From NCBI GenBank assembly GCA_934464775.1, contig CAKSKG010000019.1, forward strand, positions 1-48,394: DNA of 48,394 bases. The letters are read 5' to 3'. A program made the translations under genes and the position numbers. The notes beneath the pieces were generated by a model. The model did not search any database. It was not told where the DNA came from and was given only the letters and a program-made list of their open reading frames with translations. Position 1 is the stretch's first letter. The number at the start of each line of letters is the position of its first letter. Positions 7,614 through 15,334 of the stretch are shown here, piece after piece. This DNA comes from an uncultured Oscillospiraceae bacterium. Its GTDB lineage: Bacteria > Bacillota > Clostridia > Oscillospirales > Ruminococcaceae.

Positions 7614-9413
7614 TTATTTTTGCAGTAGGACAGAGATTGAGAAGATGTGGTTTTCGGCGGATATATTTACACAGCCGTCATATTTTTTGGCAAGCTGACC
7701 GATACGTTTTATCCCGAAGCCGTGGGCGGACTTATCGGGCTTTGTGGTCCCGAGGTCGGTGCCGACAGCTCCGCTGAAAGGATTTTCACAAAAGATGCAA
7801 AGCATATCCAGCTGATCTCTGACACTTAATTTTATAAAGCTTTCGCCGTCACAGCCGCGGCAGGCTTCGATCGCATTATCGAGGATATTCCCGAATATTC
7901 CGCATAGGTCATAGTCGGAAATGCTTTCGGGAAGCGTTGCTCCAAGGCTTATATCGAGCCTGATATTTTCCTGCTGCGCAGTTCGTGACTTGCTCAGAAG
8001 AAGTGCATCAAGAACGGGTCTGCCCGACGCTGCGGGAGATCTCTGCAATTGAAGCTCCCGTGTGATCTCTCCGAGATAAGCTTTTGCCTCTTCCGTTTTT
8101 CCCTCACCGATAAGTATTCCCAGTGCGGAAAGATGATTGTTTATATCGTGGCGTATTTTCCGTGTTTCCTCGTATTTTCTGCTGATCTCGTCATAATATT
8201 CATGCTCTGCGGCTTCCCTTGCAGACAGTGCCGCTCCCGTGCCCGATCTTATTGCCGAAACGGCGGAAACGAAAAGCAGTATTATCATTGCAGGAATAAA
8301 TATCAGCTGCGGACTTACTGCGTTGCCCAGAATATCCAGATTGCGGTAGCTTCCGAAAATATTTTCCGTGCGGAACGGATTGAATATGCCTGCGGGGAAA
8401 AGCACAGGCGGAAGTATCAGAGCCGCAAGCAGTGCAAGGCAGAAAATTTTCCGTTCCGACAATATCATTTTTGCCGTGATAAAATATATTACCGAGCAGA
8501 GCATGAGCTTAAATAATATCCTAAGTGAAATAAGTGTCAGAATATTCATCATCATGCTGCTTGTTCGGAAAGCCTCGACCGACTGGATAGGGCGGAGCAT
8601 ATTTCCAAGCCCCGAATAGCCGTTCATAAGCACGGCATTGCTTATGTATATCAAAGCTTCGGCTGCCGCTGCGGCACAGCCTGTCAATATAAGCCGACGG
8701 CTGCCGAAAAAGCTTTGTGTCTTTATGTATAATGCCGCCGTCACTGCGGAAACGAATGCACATATCACAGCTATGATATCCGCATAGCCGTCCGAAAAAA
8801 GCGAAAGGACTCCGATATCGCTTTCGGCAGTGGGACGTATCGCATCAAGACCGTAAAAATCGTGCTTTGTCTTTACCGCATTTTTTGCGGCGAAGCTGTC
8901 GGTATCCAGCAGAGATACCGACAGCAGCTCTTCGGAGCTGCGGAAAACATATTTTGCGTAGTCGGGATAGCTCATGGCATTTTCCAGCCGTGAGATGCAG
9001 TATCCGAGCTGTTCCGATCGCTTTTCTGCCTGCTCATAGGACAGATCATATCGGTCCAGAACGGCTTCTGTCCAGTCCTTTTCGTTTCCGTTTGAATATA
9101 CGGCAGCGGCATAATATGTCTTGATATCAAAGCCCGAATTTTTGTACTGCCATGCGGTCATGTATTCTCCGAGAGAGCTTTTCTCGGCGATGAGCTTCTC
9201 TTTCAGCAGCGGATACTGGGACACATCATATTCCGAAAAAAGCCTGTCCGCAAAACAGACGGTATCACGCTGTTCAAAATATTCCGTGCTGTCGGTGCCT
9301 TTGGCAAATATGTGATCTCCCGTGCAGGATATGCTGTAAAACAGCAGCAGGTCAAGAATTAGTGCCGATATCAGAATGGCTGTCAGCGTAAGCACAAATT
9401 TTTTTGCGGTCAT
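7614..9413 (-). CDS. GHKL (AgrC-type) sensor histidine kinase with permease-like sensor
   Basis: A 599-residue membrane kinase. After a first membrane helix (about 7-28) comes a long extracytoplasmic domain (30-205) and several membrane helices (210-388). The kinase part has the phospho-acceptor His422 in KIRHDINNHL, an N-box with NILDNAIEAC (509-518) and a G-box HGFGIKRIG (564-572), as in AgrC/LytS-like kinases. Its start overlaps the response regulator stop (ATGA). The sensor is unusually large. Residues 181-367 share ordered motifs with the ABC permease at 3388-5376: KxxxDFxxL, then IQSV, then RxxxxFxxYxNLxIxGxxVS. It probably phosphorylates the adjacent LytTR regulator; the signal is unknown. 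Confidence 0.92.
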   Translation of the reverse strand: MTAKKFVLTLTAILISALILDLLLFYSISCTGDHIFAKGTDSTEYFEQRDTVCFADRLFSEYDVSQYPLLKEKLIAEKSSLGEYMTAWQYKNSGFDIKTYYAAAVYSNGNEKDWTEAVLDRYDLSYEQAEKRSEQLGYCISRLENAMSYPDYAKYVFRSSEELLSVSLLDTDSFAAKNAVKTKHDFYGLDAIRPTAESDIGVLSLFSDGYADIIAVICAFVSAVTAALYIKTQSFFGSRRLILTGCAAAAAEALIYISNAVLMNGYSGLGNMLRPIQSVEAFRTSSMMMNILTLISLRILFKLMLCSVIYFITAKMILSERKIFCLALLAALILPPVLFPAGIFNPFRTENIFGSYRNLDILGNAVSPQLIFIPAMIILLFVSAVSAIRSGTGAALSAREAAEHEYYDEISRKYEETRKIRHDINNHLSALGILIGEGKTEEAKAYLGEITRELQLQRSPAASGRPVLDALLLSKSRTAQQENIRLDISLGATLPESISDYDLCGIFGNILDNAIEACRGCDGESFIKLSVRDQLDMLCIFCENPFSGAVGTDLGTTKPDKSAHGFGIKRIGQLAKKYDGCVNISAENHIFSISVLLQK

Positions 9414-10117
9414 ATTCCCGACCTCACATATTCCATTACCGCATTCAGCACGGCTTTTTTCCGCCGCCTGCTCATGGGCAGTACGGCACCGTCGGACAGC
9501 TCCAGCGTGTCGGAAAGCGTGCGTCTTATTTTGGAAATATTTACGTAAACCGATTTGTATACCTCGATAAAGCGTTCTTTTGGCAGCTTTTCCGAGAATT
9601 TGTTTATCGGCAGGGAAGTGCTTATCGTTTTATCGGAGATGTGTACAGCCGTTCCGCGCCCGTCCGATTCGGCGTACATTATTTCACCGAGTGGGATTAC
9701 CTCAATATTTCCCGAAGTGTCCTCAACGGAAAGGGAGCTTTCAGCAAGGGTCTGCATAAGTCTTGTCATTACCTTTTCAAACTTGCGGTCAAAGTCGGAC
9801 TTGATTATGTAGTCAAATGCACTGACCGCATATCCCTCGGGGGCACGGTCATCAAGTCCCGTGACAAAAATTATCGGCACGCTTTTGTCATATTTTCTGA
9901 CAGCTTCGGCTGTGTCCATTCCATCGGAGCTTTCCAGCTGGATATCGAGGAATATCACATCATAGCGTGTGCCGCTTTTCAGATTTTCCGCAAGGGGAGT
10001 GCCGTCCGTGAAAATATCGGTCTGCACATCTTGGTTATGTTCGGAGAGGAACCGCACAAGCTCCTGTTTCAGTTTATCGGAGTAGATCTTTTCATCTTCG
10101 CAGATAGCCGCCTGCAT
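9410..10117 (-). CDS. LytTR family response regulator
   Basis: A 235-residue regulator. The receiver domain (about 1-120) has the acidic pocket ICEDE and the phospho-acceptor Asp58 in VIFLDIQ, with the switch Thr in FVTG. The C-terminal LytTR DNA-binding domain (about 130-230) contains PLGEIMYAES and the typical FIEVYKSVYVNISKI segment. It is translationally coupled to the kinase gene by an ATGA overlap and starts 13 bases after the DMT transporter stop, so it may be read from the transporter promoter at 11062-11090. The likely target is the lipoprotein-ABC genes that follow; LytTR direct repeats were not identified. Confidence 0.93.
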   Translation of the reverse strand: MQAAICEDEKIYSDKLKQELVRFLSEHNQDVQTDIFTDGTPLAENLKSGTRYDVIFLDIQLESSDGMDTAEAVRKYDKSVPIIFVTGLDDRAPEGYAVSAFDYIIKSDFDRKFEKVMTRLMQTLAESSLSVEDTSGNIEVIPLGEIMYAESDGRGTAVHISDKTISTSLPINKFSEKLPKERFIEVYKSVYVNISKIRRTLSDTLELSDGAVLPMSRRRKKAVLNAVMEYVRSGI

Positions 10118-10130
10118 TTTATCACCGACC

Positions 10131-10991
10131 TTATTTTATTACCGGCAGAAGTGTTCCCGCAGTTATCATTGCAAGTCCCGCAAGTGATTTCTTAGTGAGC
10201 TTTTCTTTGAGAACGATATATGAAAATGCCACTGTTACAAGAATGCTGAGCTTGTCTATCGGCACAATGATGCTTGCCTGACCGTCCTGCAAAGCCTTGT
10301 AATAGCAAAGCCATGAAAGACCTGTGGTAAGTCCCGAAAGGCAGATAAATGCCATGCTTTTTCCGTCGATCTTTTTCAGCTCGCTCTGTTTTTTCGTTAC
10401 GAAAACCATTATCCATGCCATAAACAGTACAACAACGGTACGTATTGCGGTTCCGAGATTTGAGTCAACGCCGCTTATGCCGATCTTGCCGAGTATTGAG
10501 GTCAGGCTCGCAAATACAGCCGACAGCACCGCATAAAAAAGCCAGCCGTTTCCAGTTGCTTTTTTTGTATTTTCTTTTTTCACTATCATAAGGTATGTTC
10601 CGACACCGATAAGTATCATGCATACTATTTTGAGCAGATTCAGTTCTTCGCCCAATATTATGAATGCCAGCAGCATGGTAAGCACAGTGCTGGATTTGTC
10701 AACGGGCGTTACCTTGTTGACATCTCCGATCTGGAGCGCCTTAAAGTAGCAGAGCCAGCTTCCGCCTGTGGCAAGTCCCGAGAGAATAAGGAAAACCAGG
10801 GTCTTTGCCGAAATGCTGCTTATTCCTCCGAATGCGCCCGTGATGAATACCATGAGCCATGAAAAGATAAGTATGATTATTGTTCGTACAGCCGTTGCTG
10901 TGGTGGAATCGGTATTTTTTATGCCTATTTTTGCAAGTATCGAAGTGATGCCGGCAAACAAAGCAGAACCGAATGCAAATGCTATCCACAT
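10131..10991 (-). CDS. EamA/DMT family transporter
   Basis: A 286-residue inner-membrane carrier with the family's usual ten helices in two repeated halves. The duplicated segments are easy to see: SILAKIGIKNTDSTTATAVR near residue 20 and SILGKIGISGVDSNLGTAIR near residue 165, and LATGGSWLCYFKALQ versus LTTGLSWLCYYKALQ. The start has AGGTG seven bases upstream and a near-consensus promoter at 11062-11090. It precedes the two-component system by 13 bases in the same direction. Substrate is not predictable; DMT members move small metabolites such as amino acids. Confidence 0.92.
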   Translation of the reverse strand: MWIAFAFGSALFAGITSILAKIGIKNTDSTTATAVRTIIILIFSWLMVFITGAFGGISSISAKTLVFLILSGLATGGSWLCYFKALQIGDVNKVTPVDKSSTVLTMLLAFIILGEELNLLKIVCMILIGVGTYLMIVKKENTKKATGNGWLFYAVLSAVFASLTSILGKIGISGVDSNLGTAIRTVVVLFMAWIMVFVTKKQSELKKIDGKSMAFICLSGLTTGLSWLCYYKALQDGQASIIVPIDKLSILVTVAFSYIVLKEKLTKKSLAGLAMITAGTLLPVIK

Positions 10992-11061
10992 AAAAATTCA
11001 CCTGAACTTTTGATTTAAAAGACTGTCTGTTTAGGCAGGCAGAGAAATGCTCTCTGATATT

Positions 11062-11090
11062 ATTATAGCACGTTAATTTGACAGAGTCAA
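11062..11090 (-). promoter_or_regulatory. Sigma-A promoter for the DMT transporter gene
   Basis: On the minus strand TTGACT (11085-11090), a 17-base spacer and TATAAT (11062-11067). A short hairpin CAGAGA/TCTCTG lies in the leader. Confidence 0.8.
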
Positions 11091-11110
11091 TTTTTCTTTT
11101 GGGGAAATAT

Positions 11111-11155
11111 AAATAAAAAAGCTCTCAAAGTTCGTAACTGCGTACTTTGAGAGCT
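11111..11155 (-). terminator. Terminator of tRNA-Leu(UAA)
   Basis: A perfect 12-bp stem (11120-11131 with 11144-11155), 12-base loop, then TTTTTTATTT on the minus strand, starting three bases after the tRNA CCA end. Confidence 0.9.
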
Positions 11156-11157
11156 TT

Positions 11158-11244
11158 TGGTGCCGCTAACCGGACTTGAACCGGTACGCTTTTAAGGGCG
11201 AGGGATTTTAAGTCCCTTGTGTCTGCCTATTCCACCACAGCGGC
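11158..11244 (-). tRNA. tRNA-Leu (anticodon UAA)
   Basis: An 87-base gene on the minus strand with encoded CCA. The acceptor stem GCCGCTG pairs with TAGCGGC (one G-U), the discriminator is A, the anticodon loop is CTTAAAA (UAA, reads UUA), a long class II variable arm is present, and the T-loop GTTCAAGTC is canonical. Confidence 0.95.
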
Positions 11245-11337
11245 ATTGCATCAACAATAATAATTATACAGCAAAAACAAATTTTTGTCAATACCCAACA
11301 CGATATTTTTAGTGTTTTTATCAATATCCGACTGTAA

Positions 11338-11374
11338 AAGCCGTTCTGTATATCCTGACTATACAGAACGGCTT
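11338..11374. terminator. Strong hairpin after the XRE gene
   Basis: A perfect 15-bp stem (11338-11352 with 11360-11374) and 7-base loop, 25 bases after the XRE stop. The minus-strand tail is TTTT then mixed; the plus-strand tail is GATTTATTTTT. It probably terminates the XRE transcript. Confidence 0.75.
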
Positions 11375-11398
11375 GATTTATTTTTATCAGAAGGTCAA

Positions 11399-11812
11399 TT
11401 ACTTGTCCTCTTCAACAGATTCAGCGGGTTTAAGACGGCCCTTTTTGATGACATAGCCTGCTGTCATGTCAGAGATCTTTGCAATGAATGCTGTAACGGT
11501 AGCTCTTTCATGAGTATCAAGCTCCAGGTAAGCGGTAATGAGATTCTTCATCGTCTCGTCTACATTGTACTTTGCGGAAAGCTCCTGAACAAAGGAATTA
11601 TAGGGAGTCTGGAACATTTCTCCCTCTCCTGTGCGGAACCACTCCTCATTTACATTATAGAGAGCGCAGATCGTTTTTACGTGACGGTCAAGAATATCTC
11701 TCTTTCCCACTTCCATCATCGCATAAGTAGATTGTCCCAAGCCGAGAGACTCTGCGAACTGTGCCTGTGTCAGTTTAATTGTCTTTCTGATTTTTTTCAG
11801 TCTTGTGCACAT
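11399..11812 (-). CDS. XRE-family helix-turn-helix regulator
   Basis: A 137-residue protein. The start at 11812 (MCTRLKKIRK) is chosen over 11920 because GGAGGT lies ten bases upstream and the HTH begins there. Residues 4-60 form a Cro/C1-type HTH with KLTQAQFAESLGLGQSTYAM and the following EVGKRDI and NVNEEWFRTGEGEMF, typical of phage- or plasmid-like XRE regulators in Clostridia. The C-terminal 70 residues are helical with no known domain. It has its own promoter and an inverted repeat in the leader, suggesting self-repression. The gene is divergent from mazF across 500 bases; a regulatory link is possible but not shown. Confidence 0.88.
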   Translation of the reverse strand: MCTRLKKIRKTIKLTQAQFAESLGLGQSTYAMMEVGKRDILDRHVKTICALYNVNEEWFRTGEGEMFQTPYNSFVQELSAKYNVDETMKNLITAYLELDTHERATVTAFIAKISDMTAGYVIKKGRLKPAESVEEDK

Positions 11813-11856
11813 GACTTTTTTACCTCCGTATTTTTTAACCATACTTTTGAAACAGC

Positions 11857-11893
11857 GGAATACAGTAAAACTGCTTTCGTTTACTGTTATTCC
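11857..11893. promoter_or_regulatory. Inverted repeat in XRE leader
   Basis: GGAATACAGTAAAAC (11857-11871) faces GTTTACTGTTATTCC (11879-11893); the arms match with two one-base indels. It falls just downstream of the promoter -10, suiting an operator for self-repression or an mRNA hairpin. Confidence 0.5.
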
Positions 11894-11910
11894 AATACTT
11901 TTCCTTATAT

Positions 11911-11940
11911 ATTTTACCACAATTTATACTGTTTCGTCAA
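11911..11940 (-). promoter_or_regulatory. Promoter of the XRE gene
   Basis: Minus strand TTGACG (11935-11940), an 18-base spacer and TAAAAT (11911-11916). Confidence 0.6.
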
Positions 11941-12052
11941 TAGATAGCAAGATCATTTTTGAATTTTTGGTAAATTTTCATTTTTGTATAATTTTTATTC
12001 ATCTTTTATTCTAACATTTAGAGGTGAACATATATATGAAAGCATAAAATTT

Positions 12053-12104
12053 TGTTATTGCAAAAAACTTTATTTTGACGCTTGGGACAGATCCTGCAAT
12101 AACA
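12053..12104. repeat. Inverted repeat in the xre-mazF intergenic region
   Basis: The AT-rich region 11941-12312 has no convincing gene. Within it TGTTATTGCA (12053-12062) is repeated as its exact complement at 12095-12104, 32 bases apart. A 112-residue frame across the region lacks coding character and overlaps mazF by ten bases. No MazE-like antitoxin frame was seen. Confidence 0.4.
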
Positions 12105-12312
12105 GTATTGCCGCCGCTGCATATAATATAATGAAGCGCAGACAATGTGTGCTTCGTGTCAAAGAAATTGTCAAGACAAATCACAGAATCCGTTCGGCAG
12201 GATATTTTTATGAGAATATCTGCACGGTTATCTGTCAAGAATATAAATACAGAAATATTTGTACGGATAAAATATATACTATTCGGTCCGTGCAGAAAGG
12301 AATGATCAAAAA

Positions 12313-12672
12313 ATGTCTGTAAAAAGAGGAGAGATCTATTATGCGGATCTGAGTCCGGTGGTGGGTTCGGAACAGGGCGGAATACGTCCCGTCCTGATAG
12401 TTCAGAACGATGTGGGAAACCGTCACAGCCCGACTGTTATTGCGGCTGCGATAACGAGCCAGCGTGAAAAGGCAAAGCTGCCGACGCATATAGAGCTGAA
12501 CGCTTCCTCCTGCGGACTGTCAAAGGACAGCGTTGTACTTCTGGAGCAGATACGCACTATTGATAAAAAAAGACTGAAAGAACGCATGGGGGAGCTTGAC
12601 GGCTCGTCAATGACCCGTGTAAACAATGCCCTGAGCATAAGCTTCGGTCTCGGCAGCGGCGCAGCTACATAA
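12313..12672 (+). CDS. mazF: MazF/PemK family endoribonuclease toxin
   Basis: A 119-residue protein of usual MazF length. It has the N-terminal KRGEIYYADLSPVVGSEQGG strand-loop, RPVLIVQND and AAAITSQ motifs and LLEQIRTIDKKRL, matching the Firmicutes EndoA/NdoA group that cleaves single-stranded mRNA at short sites. The start has AAAGGA at normal distance. In Bacillus and most relatives the antitoxin (MazE/EndoAI) gene lies immediately upstream; here no such gene is found, making this a solitary toxin unless an unrecognised antitoxin is nearby. The closest candidate regulator is the divergent XRE protein. Its transcript ends at a hairpin that overlaps the convergent protease gene. Confidence 0.93.
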   Translation: MSVKRGEIYYADLSPVVGSEQGGIRPVLIVQNDVGNRHSPTVIAAAITSQREKAKLPTHIELNASSCGLSKDSVVLLEQIRTIDKKRLKERMGELDGSSMTRVNNALSISFGLGSGAAT

Positions 12673-12690
12673 ACGGCTGTGCCGACTGCG

Positions 12691-12722
12691 CAGGCGGCGG
12701 TTATTTACTGCCGCCTGTTTTT
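12691..12722 (+). terminator. Terminator of mazF
   Basis: CAGGCGGC (12691-12698) pairs with GCCGCCTG (12710-12717), followed by five T. It overlaps the 3' end of the convergent M6 protease gene. Confidence 0.8.
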
Positions 12723-13975
12723 GTTTGCGAGATAGTTATCCTGCCGTCGCCCGTAACCTTTATTATAAGTCCCGTGCCGATCGTTTCTCTGCCGTTTTCG
12801 TCATACCACGCAAATCCGCTGACGGAGCTGTCGATAACGTCTCCCTTGTGAAAATATCCGTTTCCGTCATTTACAAGTCGGATTATCCGCCTGCCTGTAT
12901 GGGTCGTGTCATAATACTGGCTGAATCCGTTGTATTTGAAGTATGAATCTCCGCCGTATTCGTCCTCGCATATTTCTGCGTCGATGTGGAAAATGCGTAT
13001 GCCCGATTCATCGTCGGGTATGGCATTTTTCATGTTTTTTTCGGCGGTGTCATACTGTATCAGAAAATATTCTCCGGTATAAACATTTTCGGCAGACATA
13101 CCTTTTTTATAGTTTACGGGAATTATCACGCAGCTGCCCTTTTTCGCCGATGAACTTAGCTTATAGCTTTTCTTTCCGCCTGTGTAGACCTTTGCCTCGT
13201 CAGACTTCAGCCAGCCCAGCATAAGCTTTGAAAACTGGCTGTAATCGCCCTCCATTTCGTCCATTTTTTCGGTTCCCGCAATGCCGTTCATAGCCTCAAA
13301 ATCGCTGTCCGCATCATATTTGTAATAATCGGCAAGCCCCATGCAGTGACCGAATTCATGGCACATTTCCTGAATGAAATATTCCTTGTTTTGGGCATAT
13401 GGCTGGGCGTCATTGACTATATAATAGTAAAAATGCTCCCCGTCAAGGGAAAAGTCGGTATCATCATACCATGTTGCCTGACAGCCGTAAAAGAAATCGT
13501 CCTGCCCCGCTATTGTCATTGTAAATACATCGGCATAGCCGTCATTGTCGCTGTCAAAATCCGAGTAGTTCAGTTCACCGTCAAATGCGGAAAGCACTTC
13601 TTCGGCAAGTTCTTCGTAATTTCCGAAAGTCTTGTAATAGCTCATGTTCTGCTTTGCGGTGTAATAAAATACGCTGCCCGAAAGCTCCAGTTGGGAATAG
13701 GACGCATTTTTCTCGAATTCAGCCATGCTGTCCGTTTCACCGAAAAGCCAGTCGGAAAGCTCATCCTCCGAAACAGCCTCGTCCGAAAAGCGTTCATCGG
13801 GAAAATCCACCATAAATATGGGCATTCTGACCTGTCCCACCGACGGAGTGCTGTGCTTCGCCAGTTCATTTGCGGGACCGATGATGTTTTCGCTGCCGAT
13901 ATCGGCGGCATTTCCGCAGCCAGAAAAGCACATTACAGCCGATATTACCGCTGCTGTTCTTTTTATATGCAACAT
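12701..13975 (-). CDS. M6-family (immune inhibitor A-like) metalloprotease lipoprotein
   Basis: A 424-residue secreted protease. The N-terminus has a hydrophobic segment ending in FSGC (lipobox, Cys20), so it is probably membrane-anchored outside the cell. The zinc-binding motif HEFGH is at residues 206-210, followed by GLADYY, as in M6 peptidases. DSDNDGYADVF (141-151) resembles a calcium-binding loop. GAGGCG lies upstream of the ATG. It starts 24 bases after the stop of the beta-lactamase-like gene on the same strand, so they may form one transcript. Substrates are unknown; family members cleave host or bacterial surface proteins. Confidence 0.88.
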   Translation of the reverse strand: MLHIKRTAAVISAVMCFSGCGNAADIGSENIIGPANELAKHSTPSVGQVRMPIFMVDFPDERFSDEAVSEDELSDWLFGETDSMAEFEKNASYSQLELSGSVFYYTAKQNMSYYKTFGNYEELAEEVLSAFDGELNYSDFDSDNDGYADVFTMTIAGQDDFFYGCQATWYDDTDFSLDGEHFYYYIVNDAQPYAQNKEYFIQEMCHEFGHCMGLADYYKYDADSDFEAMNGIAGTEKMDEMEGDYSQFSKLMLGWLKSDEAKVYTGGKKSYKLSSSAKKGSCVIIPVNYKKGMSAENVYTGEYFLIQYDTAEKNMKNAIPDDESGIRIFHIDAEICEDEYGGDSYFKYNGFSQYYDTTHTGRRIIRLVNDGNGYFHKGDVIDSSVSGFAWYDENGRETIGTGLIIKVTGDGRITISQTKTGGSK

Positions 13976-13998
13976 TTAAATTCGCCTCGATATCAATA

Positions 13999-15168
13999 TT
14001 ATGCCAGCTCGCTCATAACTATGTTTTTAATTCTTCTTACAAGCGTTCCCGCTCTTCCGACGCCTGCCTGCTGTGTGCCGAAAAGGAGAGTTATCCCGTG
14101 GGCAGGCTCGTTGGAGAAGAATGTTCCAAGCCAGCCGTCCCAGCCGTATTCGCCCTTTGAGGAGAAAAGCGTGGTCATGCTCTCATTGTCGCATACACGC
14201 ATGAGGCTGCCGTAGGTGTATCCTCTCATCCAGCCCCAGCCCTCGGCAAGCTGTGGCTTCTGATGCTCCGCAAGTCCGCCGTGGGTAAGGAATCTTACCG
14301 CCGCTTCGGGCATTATCCGTTTTCCGCCGTAAGTGCCGCCGTTCATCAGCATCTGTGCGAATTTGGAGTAATCGTCAAGTGTGGAGCAAAGCCCCGCTCC
14401 GCCCGACTGGAATGCGGGAATGATGTCACGGTCATATGCCAGTCCGAGATGATTTGTCCGCAGCTCATGGAGTCCGTTTTCGGAATAATCATAGACCTTT
14501 GCCAGTCGGTCTGACTTGTCGGCAGGAACATAAAAATCAGTGTCATTCATTCCCAGGGGACGGAAAAATCTTTCCGTGAGGAAATCACGGAAGCTCATGC
14601 CGCTGATCTTTTCAATAAGCGCACCCAAAACATCTGCCGATGCACCGTACATGAATTTTTCAGACGGTTCAAAGCAAAGCTCGACCTTTGACATCATTTC
14701 GGCAAACTCCGCAGTGGTAACGGGGGAGTCCGAATACAGTCTGTTTTCTACCGTCCAGAAAGCTGTGCCGCTCTGTCTGCCGCCGACGGTGTTTTCATCG
14801 GGGTAGGGAATGCCCGAGGTCATATTCAGCAGATCGCCCACCGTTATATGATTCTTTGCTTCTCTGCGGACGCCGTCTATATTTACATAGGACTGACCGA
14901 ATTCGGGCAGATAGTCGGAGAGCCATGCTCCGATCTCCAGCCTGCCCTCGCTTGCAAGAAGCACCGCAGCCGCTGCCGTTATGGGCTTTGTCTGGGAATA
15001 AAGCCTGAAAATAGTGTCACGCTCAACGGGCTTGCTGTTTTCAATGTCGCGCATACCATACTGACAGTATGCCTTTTCGGAGCCGTTCTGTATCACAAGA
15101 ACATTCGCTCCGGAAACATCGCCGTTTTCCACGGCGGATTTTATGGCATCGGTTATTCTATCTATCAT
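13999..15168 (-). CDS. Serine hydrolase, class C beta-lactamase-like
   Basis: A 389-residue serine hydrolase of the beta-lactamase/transpeptidase-like (AmpC, EstB) family. Start 15168 (MIDRITDAIK) is preferred over 15207 because AAAGAGGA lies seven bases upstream. The catalytic S-x-x-K is SQTK (Ser58, Lys61), the second motif Tyr is in MYGAS (Tyr175), and LLNMTSGIPY is typical. No signal peptide is visible, so it is likely cytoplasmic and more probably an esterase or peptidase than an antibiotic-resistance enzyme. It shares its strand with the downstream M6 protease and has a promoter at 15214-15242. Confidence 0.92.
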   Translation of the reverse strand: MIDRITDAIKSAVENGDVSGANVLVIQNGSEKAYCQYGMRDIENSKPVERDTIFRLYSQTKPITAAAAVLLASEGRLEIGAWLSDYLPEFGQSYVNIDGVRREAKNHITVGDLLNMTSGIPYPDENTVGGRQSGTAFWTVENRLYSDSPVTTAEFAEMMSKVELCFEPSEKFMYGASADVLGALIEKISGMSFRDFLTERFFRPLGMNDTDFYVPADKSDRLAKVYDYSENGLHELRTNHLGLAYDRDIIPAFQSGGAGLCSTLDDYSKFAQMLMNGGTYGGKRIMPEAAVRFLTHGGLAEHQKPQLAEGWGWMRGYTYGSLMRVCDNESMTTLFSSKGEYGWDGWLGTFFSNEPAHGITLLFGTQQAGVGRAGTLVRRIKNIVMSELA

Positions 15169-15213
15169 TATATATTCCTCTTTCAGATAAGCGAATTGTA
15201 AATCCATTTACAT

Positions 15214-15242
15214 ATTATATCACACCGTATCAGAGAATGCAA
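15214..15242 (-). promoter_or_regulatory. Promoter of the serine hydrolase gene
   Basis: Minus strand TTGCAT (15237-15242), 17-base spacer, TATAAT (15214-15219). Confidence 0.65.
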
Positions 15243-15280
15243 TTAAATTTTGCTTGTGTTTATATAACCGTTCCGATAAT

Positions 15281-15323
15281 GAAAAGCTCCCGTTTATCAT
15301 ATGCCATACATGATAAACGGGAG
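15281..15323 (-). terminator. Terminator of the DEAD-box helicase gene
   Basis: A perfect 13-bp stem (15287-15299 with 15311-15323), loop of 11, minus-strand tail CTTTTC. Located 11 bases after the helicase stop. Confidence 0.8.
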
Positions 15324-15334
15324 TGGTTATAATA

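Noticed and set aside
12025..12051. A three-codon mini-ORF (Met-Lys-Ala) after GAGGTG
   Set aside because: Too short to support as a leader peptide and has no regulated structure clearly tied to it.
11984..12322. A 112-codon plus frame just upstream of mazF, candidate antitoxin
   Set aside because: It contains no MazE-like pattern, is rich in Cys/Tyr/Ile from AT-rich DNA and has no ribosome site.
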